A stretch of 64,000 bases of DNA from Fasciolopsis buskii (Eukaryota; Platyhelminthes; Trematoda; Plagiorchiida; Fasciolidae): NCBI GenBank assembly GCA_008360955.1, contig LUCM01006634.1, forward strand, positions 13,553-77,552, written 5' to 3'. Within the stretch, counting starts at the first letter, position 1; each line of letters opens with the position of its first letter. Under the pieces are notes generated by a model, which was not told the origin of the DNA, made no database searches, and was given only the letters and a program-made list of their open reading frames with translations. The position numbers and the translations under genes were made by a program. Positions 37,501 to 48,200 of this stretch are shown piece by piece.

Positions 37501-37655
37501 TGGTCTCTGCGACACGAAGATAAATCAGCTCATTCGCGTAGATCGATTTTGTTTCATTTTCGGAAAGCCAGTGCAAGCTCGATTTGGCGGTTGCATTGGG
37601 AAAACCTGTGCTGTTCAGACCGGATCGTTGATATTGCTGATACATTCACCTGTGC
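34575..37655. other. No recognised feature
   Basis: 3.1 kb. Overlapping short frames at 34726-34995 (-) and 34736-34963 (+) shadow each other and have no motifs. Confidence 0.3.
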
Positions 37656-37659
37656 ACCT

Positions 37660-37860
37660 TTGGGCGGGTCGGCGGTGGTCAAACGGATAAGGTAGCGCTA
37701 TATGGATAATGAAGGTAGTTGGTTCGAATCCTCCAACCGCCGGCCAACTTTCCCACTCGGCAGCCCACCGTTGGCCGCGGCCTCCTTCCTGTAGATGATA
37801 TGCACTAGTTCTTCATTAATAAGTTGAGTAAAAAATACTTAAACCCGTGGCAGGAAGGAA
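37660..37860 (+). repeat. tRNA-derived SINE (tRNA-Ser/Leu-like head), best copy
   Basis: GCGGTGGTCAAACGGATAAG is a class II tRNA D-arm (A box). A variable-arm-like stretch follows, then GGTTCGAATCC, an exact B box, at about 37721-37731. CCGCCGG closes the head. The tail has GGCCGCGGCCTCCTTCCTG, TTCATTAATAAGTTGAG and AAAAAATACTTAAACC. The tail is shared with 17690-17805 and the head layout with 3440-3560. The RNA polymerase III promoter boxes are in good order, so it may be the youngest copy here. Confidence 0.75.
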
Positions 37861-37864
37861 ACCA

Positions 37865-39980
37865 CGTTTATTCAGAAATGACCAATTGACAGGTGAACTG
37901 TGTAAATGTAAATGTAAAATTATCCTTACCCTTCATTATCGGAGTATTGGAGGTTGTTAGAAGAAGCTTGGAAAAATGGATCCAAAGTTACAAGCACATC
38001 AGAGATCACGTATCTTATCCAGGGGGTGAATTATGAAGGAAAACCCCCAATGGGAAAGACATGTCGTAAGAATCACTGTCTAGTCTTTCGAGGAGACAAT
38101 ACATGAATCGTTACAAGAACTCTGAAGAAACAGATTCTCTCCCATGACCGCCAAGGTTTCCGAATCCGAATCTAATTGAAAACATATAGGACTGTTTAGC
38201 AAAAAAAATATTGTGCTATTGGTAAAATTCCCAGGTCGTCAGGATTTGTGCGATTTGCACACAAGAGCTTAGACCGAAACATCACTGCGGATGTCACGAA
38301 CAGTTGCGTCCTGGTGTTATTAAAAAGACCCTATTTTGAGCTTACGAATAATGTCAACAAGATTTCCATACAATTTTTCATTTCGGAACAGGGAGGAATA
38401 GGTTTGTACGAATATCTCGTCTTGTTCATGGATATTTGTTTGTGGCGTTATGCTCAGTCCCAGTAGTTTCCATACGTTACTTTATCGACAACCAATAATC
38501 AGGTGTACTTTAGTGTTTTATGAATTCAGTGGTCAGTTCACCGTACCAACTACACGACTGTTGGCACTTCGGGTAATAGTTGATCTCGCTATACTTTCAT
38601 GCCCAGCCTACCGCCTTATCAGGTATACCTGATTCAATGGTTTCGCTAGGCAGCACGTTGGTCGGTGGGTTATTAACCTGCATGCCCTGTCGTAATGAGT
38701 CAAGCGTTCTGTGTACGAATGGAAGCGTAGGGACACGCAGACAGGACCAAGCTAGGTCAACTCAACTCAGTGAATCACAGGATATTCTGGTTCTGTGAGA
38801 ACCATGCCACCTACCGACAAACTGACAACGAATACAGCTTAGCAGACTGGTTGATCGATCGATCGATTAATCGATGGACCCAACTGTCGATCGACGTGGA
38901 CCAACCTGTAAGCATTTGCGTCGTCTGTGTGCGGTGCGTTCGTGGTTATGTGCGCACCGTCGCCATGGCCGCGTTGGCGCATGTATCCACCGCACTCCAG
39001 GCTGTGGTTTGTCGAGGGCGCCTGAATAATGTGCACCGAGCTGTTGGGTTGCAGGCACAGTTCATCCGTGTAGGACTGCGTAGATCACAGCCCGGGATGA
39101 TTATCTAGACCACCGTTTCAATGTGTAGCTGCAATGGATATGCAAACTTTCGACATTTTCCACGGTTCAATACGGTATAAACGGGGCATGAAAATCCCCC
39201 ACACACACCCAAAGGACTGGCCTCTTGTGTTAACTACGGTTACACTGATACGCAAGATGCGTTCGGGAATCGTTGCGAAAAGAATCACAAATAATAAGGT
39301 ATGGCAGGGGAATAAAAGGTGTCAATCTTCATCGAATACTGTTGTCCCCTTAGGCAGTAAGTGGCCGTACAATCATCTATTTGGTGCCTAAGAACATTTC
39401 GATAAATATGACCGATATTTTGCATTAACATTTGTCAGAACACTTGACAACCTGAAGATTCGATAGGCTTTACATTGGCATAATCCTTTTCAGATAGTTC
39501 CAAGTATTTTCACTAAGCCTCAAATCCAGAATCTCGGTTCTTTTGGAAAATATTCTGTCTCCCCATGATTGATGGTCAATAGGGCCTTCCTTCGTCGTAC
39601 TGAAAGACTAGCGGTTCAATTTAGTGATTCCGATAAGTTGCCTCAATTTACTCATGGAAGTTCACGTTCGGAACCAAACTCCTTAGATTATACCTGAGCT
39701 TCATGACGACCGTAGGTCACATGAACGTGGATGAATAAAGGGAATTCTGCGTGCATGCTGGATGGCAGTAAATCCATAAGTGGAGCACTAAGTCTCCCGT
39801 GTAAATAGAAATGTATCCAACAGATGGGAGACTGCAACTGTTACATTGCAACACAGAAAAAAGTGCACAGAGTCCGAAGCAAAGGGAAAGAAGAGAAAAC
39901 GAAAAGATATGCAGCAACCGCGGAAACAACAAAAACAGCCCGAAATATAAAACGAACGAAAATGTAAGTAATCCAAAGGC
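37865..39980. other. No recognised feature
   Basis: 2.1 kb. GATCGATCGATCGATTAATC at about 38853 is a short GATC repeat. Overlapping frames at 38770-39108 have no motif. From about 39900 the sequence grows purine-rich toward the pentamer array. Confidence 0.3.
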
Positions 39981-39984
39981 AAAT

Positions 39985-40700
39985 GAAATGAATCGACATG
40001 AAATGAAGTGAACTGAGCTGAAATAATCAGAACTGAATTAAACTAACGGATTTGCAAATAGCTTAGCTGAACTGATCAGTTCAGTTCAAACTGAACAGCA
40101 ATGAACCGAAAGAAAGTGATCTAATATGAACTGAACTGAACTTCAGTGAGCTGAAATTAACTAAAATGAACTGAGATTAAATGATGTTTTTTTGAACTGA
40201 ATTGAACTTAACCGAAAGAAATGAGCTGAACTGAAATGAGCGGAAATGATCGAAAATGCACGGAACTGACCTGTGCTGTTCTGTACTGCATGCAACTGAA
40301 GTGAAATTTCGCTGGACTGAGCTGAATGTAACTGAAGATTCGCTGCCCAGAACTGAACAGAACAGAACACAAGTGAACTGAAATAAAGTGAACAGAACTG
40401 TATTTTCGCTAAACTGAAATGAACGGAAGTGAAATTTCGCTTAGCTGAAATTTAGTTGAACTCAAATGAAGTGAAATGAAATGAAATGAAAAGAACCAAA
40501 AGGAAATGAATTGAAATTTCACTAATCTGAAATGATCTGAAATGAAATGAATTGAAGTGGACTGAACTGAACAGAATTGAAAATTGTGAATTATATAATG
40601 TTGATAACACAGCGTTTCGACTACCGCGGATAGTCTTTTTCAAAGGCAAGATTGCAAAACTGAAGTGAAGCAAACTATACTGATCAGAAAAGAAACGAAA
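39985..40700 (+). repeat. Degenerate CTGAA pentamer array, left arm
   Basis: Imperfect CTGAA/ATGAA/GTGAA pentamers fill this stretch with occasional AAATTTCGCT blocks. It contains a truncated stem-loop element (40583-40659) and stops abruptly near 40703, where gag-like sequence of the LTR element begins. It is the same repeat that resumes at 45283. Confidence 0.95.
40583..40659 (-). mobile_element. Stem-loop repeat element, copy C (deleted)
   Basis: ATTGTGAATTATATAATGTT, AACACAGCG, TTTCGACTACCGCGGATAGTC and AGGCAAGATTGCAAAA are in the same order as in copy A. The block between CACAGCG and TTTCGACTACC (about 25 bases in other copies) is missing. It is embedded in the pentamer array. Confidence 0.75.
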
Positions 40701-40702
40701 TG

Positions 40703-41335
40703 AACTAGCAACGTTATCCGTTTTAGATGGGTTGCTGGCCATCTTCCTCCAGATGTAAACCTTCATGTTACGGACGTCATAGCATCTTCGCGCTGTTACT
40801 AACTGTTAAAGGAGGCTGCTATTACTCGAACTGCCCCTACGGAAGATCAGCGCATCCGACAGTTGTTTCCAGGGTTCGAGCTCTGAAATAGAAAACCCTC
40901 AGAGCTACTACATGAAGTGCGGCGTCTCAGAGGCGCACCTTTCGGTGACGACCCGATGTTAAAAGGGCTGTAGCTTCAACGGCTTCCGCCACAACTACCT
41001 CTCTTGCTTAGTGCTACCCGTAATTATTCACTAGAGGAGACGGCAGGAATCACTGGCGACATCATATCACGCTACAGCTCAGGTGTCTCAGCATTAAACA
41101 TCTCCTCGGCCCCCAGAGCCGCATCCTCACCTTCACAAGACAAATTAACAACTATATTGACGAGGGCCGACGCATCGCCACAGCGGCCAACAGTTCATAG
41201 AGATCGTCGAGGAAATCGGTTCAGGCGTAGTAGCCCCTCTCCAAAGCGACCCTTACTGGCATCCGCGGAAAGTCACTGCAAGTGTCATAACCGCTTTGGT
41301 GGTTTAGCAAAATGATGGGACCCCGGGGGCACATT
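40703..41335 (+). pseudogene. gag remnant of the CsRn1-like element
   Basis: RFRWVAGHLPPDVNLHVTDV (40719 on) and, after a frame change, KEAAITRTAPTEDQRIRQLF and RKPSELLHEVRRLRG are typical capsid-region blocks of this group. The frame at 41004-41315 gives the region before nucleocapsid, rich in Ser/Arg/Pro. The zinc-knuckle area reads CHNRFGGLAK, then a stop where the next Cys is expected, then DPGGTFLSKKQGN. The CHCC finger therefore retains its first Cys and His but has lost the third and fourth ligands. The start is missing. Confidence 0.75.
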
Positions 41336-41370
41336 CCTAAGTAAGAAACAGGGAAACTAGGTTTCGGTTC

Positions 41371-41931
41371 GTGGTGGCGGCATATGACACCGAGTTGCCT
41401 ACCAATTGTAGCCTCCGTAACGTCAAGGACCTGACGACTAACAAACTATTCCAGGTGGATACAGGTACTGAGGTCAGTATAATCCCTCTTAACCTGAATA
41501 ATTTAACCGCTGAACAGGCGGAGATGCTACGGGTTGCGAACGACACCGATATCCACACGTACGGACATTGTTCCCTCACTCTCGACCTAGGCCTGAAGTG
41601 TGCATTTCGTTGGGTATTCATCGTCGCCGACGTCCCATACCCTATTATTGGCATAGACTTCCTGCAGCATTTCGACCTGGTAGTCGACGCTCGGCACAAG
41701 AAAATTGTAGACCGTCAAACGTCGCTGACCGTGACCGGCTCGTACGCAGTCCTCAACCAGATCACGCCTCAGTACGCTGAACCGCCAGCCAAACAGCCAT
41801 ACAACGAGCTACTTCGCGACTACCCGGGCGTACTGCAAAACACCGGTCCTTGTCCTGCCGTCACTACCCACCGCATAGAGACCACAGGATACACAACTCT
41901 TAGTCGGCCTTGTCGCCTAGTTCCTGGCTAG
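41371..41931 (+). pseudogene. Aspartic protease of the CsRn1-like element
   Basis: An open frame with FQVDTGTEVSIIPL at about 41449-41490, including the catalytic DTG at 41458. YPIIGIDFLQHFDLVVDARH follows at about 41638-41697, the 'ILG.DFL..F.L.VD' flap and second-half block, then RQTSLTV. It runs on into the RT linker (THRIETTG) and stops at 41931. The protease itself looks undamaged, although it is part of a broken polyprotein. Confidence 0.8.
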
Positions 41932-41934
41932 TTC

Positions 41935-42600
41935 GGTCTAGCCAAGGCAGAATCCGATCACATGTTGGATCTTGGCGTCATCTGACCTTCCAGTGGCCCT
42001 TGGGCCTCTCTTCCCATAGTCCCTAAGTCCAACGGCGACTGGCGACCATGTGGGAATTACAGAGCACTTAACAGGTTCACCATTTCCGATAGATAACCGA
42101 TTCCTCATACGCAGAACCTTGCTTCATCGCTCTCCGGTTGTGCAATCTTCAGCCGCATAGATTTAGTACGAGCATGCAATCAAATCCAGTAGAGAAGACA
42201 GACGTACCGAAAACGGTGGTGACCACACCTTTTGGACTGGTAGAGTTCTCGAGGATGCCTTTCGGGCTCAGCAATTCGGCCCAAATCTTCCGAAGGTTTA
42301 TGCACGAGGTCACACAGGGTTTAGAGGATATGTATGTGTACCTGGACGATATCCTAGTTGCAAGCCACTTGGAGGAGCAACACTATGCTCACCTACGTGC
42401 TCTTTTCGACCGCCTCAGCGTAACGATTAAGGCCTCGAAATGTCAGCTTGGAAAACCCAGCATCATATTCTTAGGCATGTCGTCTCGTCTTCAGGTAGAG
42501 CTCTATTGACGGATAAAGGCATTGATATTTGGGACTACCCAGAGCTTTATTCTTATCGACAATTAAGGCAATTTGTCGGCTTGGTTAACTTCTATCCCTA
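41935..42600 (+). pseudogene. Reverse transcriptase of the CsRn1-like element
   Basis: In the protease frame, after a stop, the blocks [36 protein letters not shown] and FSRIDLVRACNQI appear. A one-base deletion near 42182 shifts the reading to the frame at 42138-42509, which gives VVTTPFGLVEFSRMPFGLSN, AQIFRRFMHEV and the catalytic YLDD at 42339-42350. GKPSIIFLGM and RQFVGLVNFY follow with another shift. The motifs are nearly complete, but stops and frameshifts prevent a single product. Confidence 0.8.
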
Positions 42601-42601
42601 A

Positions 42602-43150
42602 TTGTTGGGGAGAGTTAAACGTAAGTTTGCGTTGCCCGATGCTTTGAAACAGATGTTCATTTACATAAAGGATGCTACCACCAAAATAGCACCACTCACA
42701 CATCCCAACCCTTCAGCACCCGTATCTCTGATAACGGACGCCTCAGACACTGCAGTCGGAGCTGTACTTCAAGAGAAAACCGACGGTTCTTGGAAGCCAC
42801 TAGCATTTTTTTCCAGGTGGCTGTAACCGGCAGTGTCTAGATATAGCACGTTTGGCAGGGAGTTGCTCGCCGTCTACCTAGCTGTTCGGCCCTTCAGGCA
42901 CGCATTAGAGGGTCATCCATTTAAGGCGTTCGTAGATCACAAGCCGCTGTTATACGCGTTGTATTCAGCCTATGATCGGTATTTGCAACGCGAAGTCAGC
43001 TTCTTAGACTTTTGTTTCACAGTCCACTGTGAACGTATGACGTCTCCGGGGCAAACAACTATGCCGCTGATGCGCTTTCTCGCACACATCAGCTTCGTTT
43101 GTCCCCAACACCGACCATCGACCTCGATGCGACGACGCAGGCCCAAGTAA
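42602..43150 (+). pseudogene. RNase H of the CsRn1-like element
   Basis: PVSLITDASDTAVGAVLQEK, WKPLAFFSR, then an in-frame stop at about 42824-42826. The same frame continues YSTFGRELLAVYLAVRPFRH and FVDHKPLLYAL. The three acidic catalytic positions (TDASD, GREL, FVDHK) are all present. Only the single stop and later frame changes break it. Confidence 0.8.
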
Positions 43151-43269
43151 TGGATCCTGATATCGAAAATATTCTACGAGACAGTTCCTTAAACTTAACG
43201 GTTGTACCTATCACAGGGTCACAGAATACATTTCTTTGTGACGTATCGCGAGGTCTTCCAAGGCCGTGG

Positions 43270-44250
43270 TCACTGCAGATCACCGTTATCCCACACTTCT
43301 GGCCTTCCACACCCTCGCCCACCCGAGTGTAGCTGCTTCAGTGAAGCTAGTGACCGAGTGCTTTTTGTGCTTCAACGTTAAACGTGACGTGCGCCGGTGA
43401 TGTCGCGCCTGCTGTCCATGCCAAAGAGTAAAAGTCCATTGCCATACCAAAGTTTCATTGGCTGGGTTCCACGAATCCGAGACACGTTTTCGCCACGTGC
43501 ATGTTGATCTCGTGGGACCTCTCTCGACATCTCACGGTCACGTCTACATGCTCACCTGTGAAGACTACTTTACTCGCTGGCCACGGGCAATTCTAATCTC
43601 TGTCCTACGTCAGAAGATGCAGCGAAGGCCTTCTTGGTCGGTTGGGTCAGTATATTTGGTGGTTCCGCTGTAGTGACCGCCAGCCGTGGCTCTCTCAAAT
43701 TTGATTGAAAAAAACATGGTCGTTACCATATCAGAACAAGTACCTACCACCCACAAGCTAACGGTCTGGTGGAAAGAATTCACCGCGAACCCAAAGCCCC
43801 TCTGCGAGCCGGGGTCAACCGGCTTTGGAGCGAAATACTACTGTTAGCTCTTTCAAGACTTTGCAGTTCTTTTACAAAAGAAATACGCACTACACCAAAC
43901 GAGCTTGTGTTTGGTTGCACGCTTCGCCTCTCCGGAGAGCTGGTGGCTCCGTCGAGATCCACGCACTTCAAGTATGGTGACTATGCAAAACGTCTCGCAC
44001 AGCACATGCGAACACTTCATTCCAGTCCATCACGGGACCGACGATCTTCGGGCCACATTCTAACCTCATTCATTACTTCAACTCACGTTTTCGTGAGCGC
44101 TGACGGTGTTTCGCGTGGTAAGACGCGGTCCCAAAACCTTCATTTTGGACGTTGCCAGCCGACAGGACATGGTGTCTGTCAATCGCATCAAACCTGCCAC
44201 TGTGGAATGCGGATTGAACGACGGACTCCTCATCTCATGAGTCTCACCAT
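43270..44250 (+). pseudogene. Integrase of the CsRn1-like element
   Basis: A zinc-binding region with HPSVAASVKLVTE, and CRACCPCQR after a stop. The core follows at 43458-43673 with FRHVHVDLVGPL (first catalytic Asp) and YMLTCEDYFTRWPRA. The segment expected to read 'TDRGxQF' is VTASRGSLKFD, so the second catalytic Asp is lost. YHPQANGLVERIHR, with the catalytic Glu, spans a frameshift near 43770. TPNELVFGCTLRL and HVFVSADGVSR are the C-terminal blocks. Confidence 0.8.
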
Positions 44251-44752
44251 TCAGGTCGAGTCCGGCCACTACCAGCGGTGCCCGTGGAGAATTCTGGTGG
44301 AGCCGAAGCCACAGCGTCACCAATCGCACCAGCAGTACCGGATATGCGAACCAGCCGTGCTTAACGGGATAACACGCGTATCGTGATAATTTTTGCGCTG
44401 ATGGACATATCGCTTCCATGTTGCACGACAAAGACAGCACCGAATGCTGTTGTATGTTCGCCACAAAGTCAAACATCCACGGGCGCTCACGATCACCCTT
44501 TCCACAAGTGTTTTTGCTTTCCTCTCTATCAGAAGAATCCCTAGGACCAAGGTGGCTCCACTGACTCCAGCGCGACAACGATTGTTCCCGTAGTCGACGT
44601 CATGCACACACCGGAAGATGAAGAGAACCCGAGGTCAGACACTCGTCTTCAGCCCCTTCTGGCGAATATTCTTGACGAGCATGAGACTCACGGGTGTAGG
44701 ACGCGGTCAGATCCATCGTTCTGACCGACGCACATGGGGCGGGCAGCTCGGC

Positions 44753-45282
44753 TGTAGTGATTTTCGGGCACAGCTAGGCCGGGCGATCACACCTCCTGCG
44801 TTCAGATCCTAATCGCGTTTTTCAGGTTGGGTGTACGGCGCACGGTCAGCTTCCAACAACTAACACCCACGGGACGGCAAATTTTCCCATTGGCGATCGG
44901 TGCCAAGGCCCCAAGACATCCGATAGTCTTCGGCCTTTCCTGTGTGGTCCCATTCGTAGCCCTTCTCCAACGGTCTTCTAGGAGGAGGCTCCCATAGCGG
45001 TAAACGGATCTGTTTCTCCGGATAGCTTGTTTAACCGAACGTTGACCACACAGTGCTGTAGCCATCTGCCCGTTGCTCACGCAAGCTCCTCTCGCACGCT
45101 CCTATTAAAATATATTCAATCTTCTACCACTTCCGACTGTCTCTTCGTTTTAACGGTCGAGTGTCATGGTTGCCTGCATTGCGATCGTACAGAGCCGAGT
45201 AAGGATGACGCACAAGTGGTCATAAACGGTTAAGGGCAAGCAAACGCAATACGAGATTCGTAATAAGACAACCATTCTTACA
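44753..45282 (+). repeat. Probable 3' LTR of the CsRn1-like element
   Basis: It starts TGTAGTGATTTT just after a purine-rich GGGGCGGGCAG, which fits an eroded polypurine tract. It ends ATTCTTACA immediately before pentamer sequence resumes. TGTA...TACA is an inverted pair expected at LTR ends. It contains TATTAAAATATATTC. About 530 bp. No second copy exists in the window to confirm the borders. Confidence 0.5.
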
Positions 45283-48200
45283 GAACTCAGCGGAAATGAA
45301 ATGACCTGAAGTGTAGTCAACTGAAATGATCTGAGTAGAATGGAACTGAACTGAACTTTCTCAAACTGAACTCAATTGATACGAGCTGAGCTGAGCTGAA
45401 TTTAAGGGAAATGAAATTCCGCTGAACTGAACTGAAATGAACTGGACTAAATCGAACTAAGCTGAAGTGAAGGGAAATGAACTGAACAGAACTTAAATTA
45501 ATTGAACTCAGCTGACTTGACTTCAGCTGAAATGAACAGAACGGAGGTGAACTGAACGGAACTGAACTTTCGCTAAACTGTAACGTATGGAACTGAAGTG
45601 AACGAAACTGAAGATTCGCCGATATATACTGAACTGGACTGAGCTAAACTGAAATGAACTGAACTAAAGTGAATCAAAATTACTTTTCCTTGAAATGACG
45701 TCAAATGAACCGTAAATAAAAAAAACAGAATTGAACATTCGCTTAAATGAGATTTCGCTGAAGTGAACTGAACTAAACGGAACTAAACATTTGCTGAACT
45801 GAACTAATCTGAACTGAGCAGAATATTTTGTTGATGTGAACTGAAATCAATTGAACTGATGTGAACTGAACTGAACTAAACTGATCTGCTCTGAATTGAA
45901 GAAAACTGAACTGAGATGGACTGAATCGAAGTGAACTAAACTGGACCGAACTGAACAGACCTGAACTTAACTGAAACAGCGCTGAACTGAAATGAACTGA
46001 ACTTAGCTGAACTATAGTTTCACTGAACTGAATTTAACTGAACTAAACTTTAGTGGAACATAACTGTCTTGAACAGAACCGAAATGAATTGAATAGAACT
46101 GAACTGAACTGAACTGAAGTGAGTTTCTCTGAACTGTACTGAAATGAACAGAACTGAACTGAACATTCGGTGAACCGAACTTAAAGTTTACCAGAACTGA
46201 ACTTAACTGAACAGATCTTAATTTAACTGCGCTTTCGTCGTACGGGAAATCAGCTGAAAAAGAAATAAAATGAACTTAACGTCACTGAGGTGAGCTGAAG
46301 TGAAATGAACTGAAATGAACGGAGCTGAAGGAAATGGAACTGAATCGAACTGAGTTTAACTGAACTGAACCGAGGTGAACTGAACAGAACAGAACTGAAT
46401 ATTCGCTGAACAGTACTGAACCGTTTTGAACTGACCTGTATTGATACTTCGCTGCACTGATGTGAACTAAACTTAAAATAAACATCGCTGAACTGTACTG
46501 ATAAGGACAGAAATAAACTGAACCTTCGATGAACTGAGCTGAACTTAAATAAAATTTATTTGAAATAAACAGAACAGAACTGAACCGAAATGCATTGCAC
46601 TGTGCGGAAATGAACTGAACTGAAAATTCGTTGGATTAAAGTTTCGCTGAGTTGAATTGAATCGAATTAAAATTTCGTTGAACAGAACTGATTTGGACTG
46701 TACTGGAATGAGTTGAACTGAACCAAATATTCGGTGAACTGAACTGAACTGCAGTGTACTGAGCTGAAAGTAACTGAACTTTAGTTAACTGAATTGAACT
46801 TTTGCGGAAATGAACTGAAATTAAGTGTACTGAACTGAACCGAACCGAAATGAACGGATTGAAACATTCGCTGAACTGAAATGAAAGTTGACTAACTGAA
46901 CTAAAGTGAAGTTTTGCTGAACTGAAAGAATCTAAACAGAACTGAACTGAATTTAACTCGCTGAAAGGAACCGAATCGATAAAGAGATTCGATGAAATTT
47001 CGCTTAACTAAAGTGAACAGAACTGAACTAAAATGGGCTGAACTTAAATGAACCGAAATGGGCTCAGACAAGCTGAACTGAAATGAGCTGAGCTCGACTA
47101 AACTGAAATTTCGCTGAACTTATCGGAACCGAACTAACCGGAAATTCCACAGATTTGTACTGATCTGAACATAATCGAATTTTCTCCGAAATGATTTGTA
47201 CTGAAGTTAACTGAACTTAAAAGAATCAGAACTGAACTGAACTGAACATTCGCTGGACTGATAGGAACTGAATGGAACTCAACGTCATTGCACGGAAAGG
47301 AAATGAAGTGTACTGAACTTGGGCTGAGCTCAACTAAAATGAAATGAACATTCGCTGAAATGAGGGGAATTGAACTGAACTGAACTGAAATTTCGCTGAA
47401 CTTAGCTGACCTGAAATGAAATGAACTGACATAAACTGCACTGAAACTTCGCGGTAATGGATTCACCCGAACTGGAGAGAATCTGCAGTGAATTCACCTG
47501 AACTGAATTGAACATTCACGGAAACGAACTGAAAATTCGCTGAGCTGAAAAGAACGTTCACTGACTTGCACTGAAAAGAAATGAAATTTCGCTGAACTGA
47601 ACTCAACTGAATAAATCATTCTCAGAACTTAGGCGAACTGAAATGAACTGATCTGAACGGAAGTGAAATTATCTGAACTGAAATGAAGTAAGCATAAATA
47701 AACTGAACACCCGCCGGGAATTCAGATGAAATAAGCTGAACTGAAATGAAATGAACTGAATTGAATAGATCATCCGTTGACCTGAGCTGAACTGAACTGA
47801 ACTAACCTGGACTGAAATCTATCTGAAGTGAAATGTACTGAACTGAAAAGAAATGATCTGAATTTTCGCGCAAATGATCTGAAATAAAATGAGCTGAACT
47901 TAAAAGAAACAAAAGAGATGAACTGAACGTTCGCTGAAATGAAGTCAAATGAATTAAAGTGAAATGGCATGAACTGAACCTTACTGTAACTAACTGGCGT
48001 GAACTGAACTGACCTGTCTTGCAGTGATCAGAACTGAACTGTACTAAACTAAAATGAAGTGAAAGTACTGAACTAAATGAACTGAACAATAATGAACTGA
48101 ACTGACCTGAAGGTTTGCTGAAATGAACTGAAGTGAACTTAAAAGAACTTAGATTTACTAAACTGGACGTATTAATTTGGACTTAATATTCTCTGAACTC

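Larger units (their letters stand above)
40703..45282 (+). mobile_element. 5'-truncated Ty3/gypsy LTR retrotransposon of CsRn1 type
   Basis: Gag, protease, reverse transcriptase, RNase H and integrase remnants follow in the standard Ty3/gypsy order, then a probable 3' LTR. The 5' LTR, primer-binding site and gag start are absent: the pentamer array passes straight into mid-gag. The array resumes exactly where the 3' LTR is predicted to end. Placement in the CsRn1 (fluke) group rests on the gag 'RFR.V...LPPDV' and 'APTEDQRIRQL' motifs, the CHxRFG-type zinc finger remnant, and the protease-RT arrangement. These are recalled family features, not a search. It has at least four frameshifts and six internal stops. 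Confidence 0.85.
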
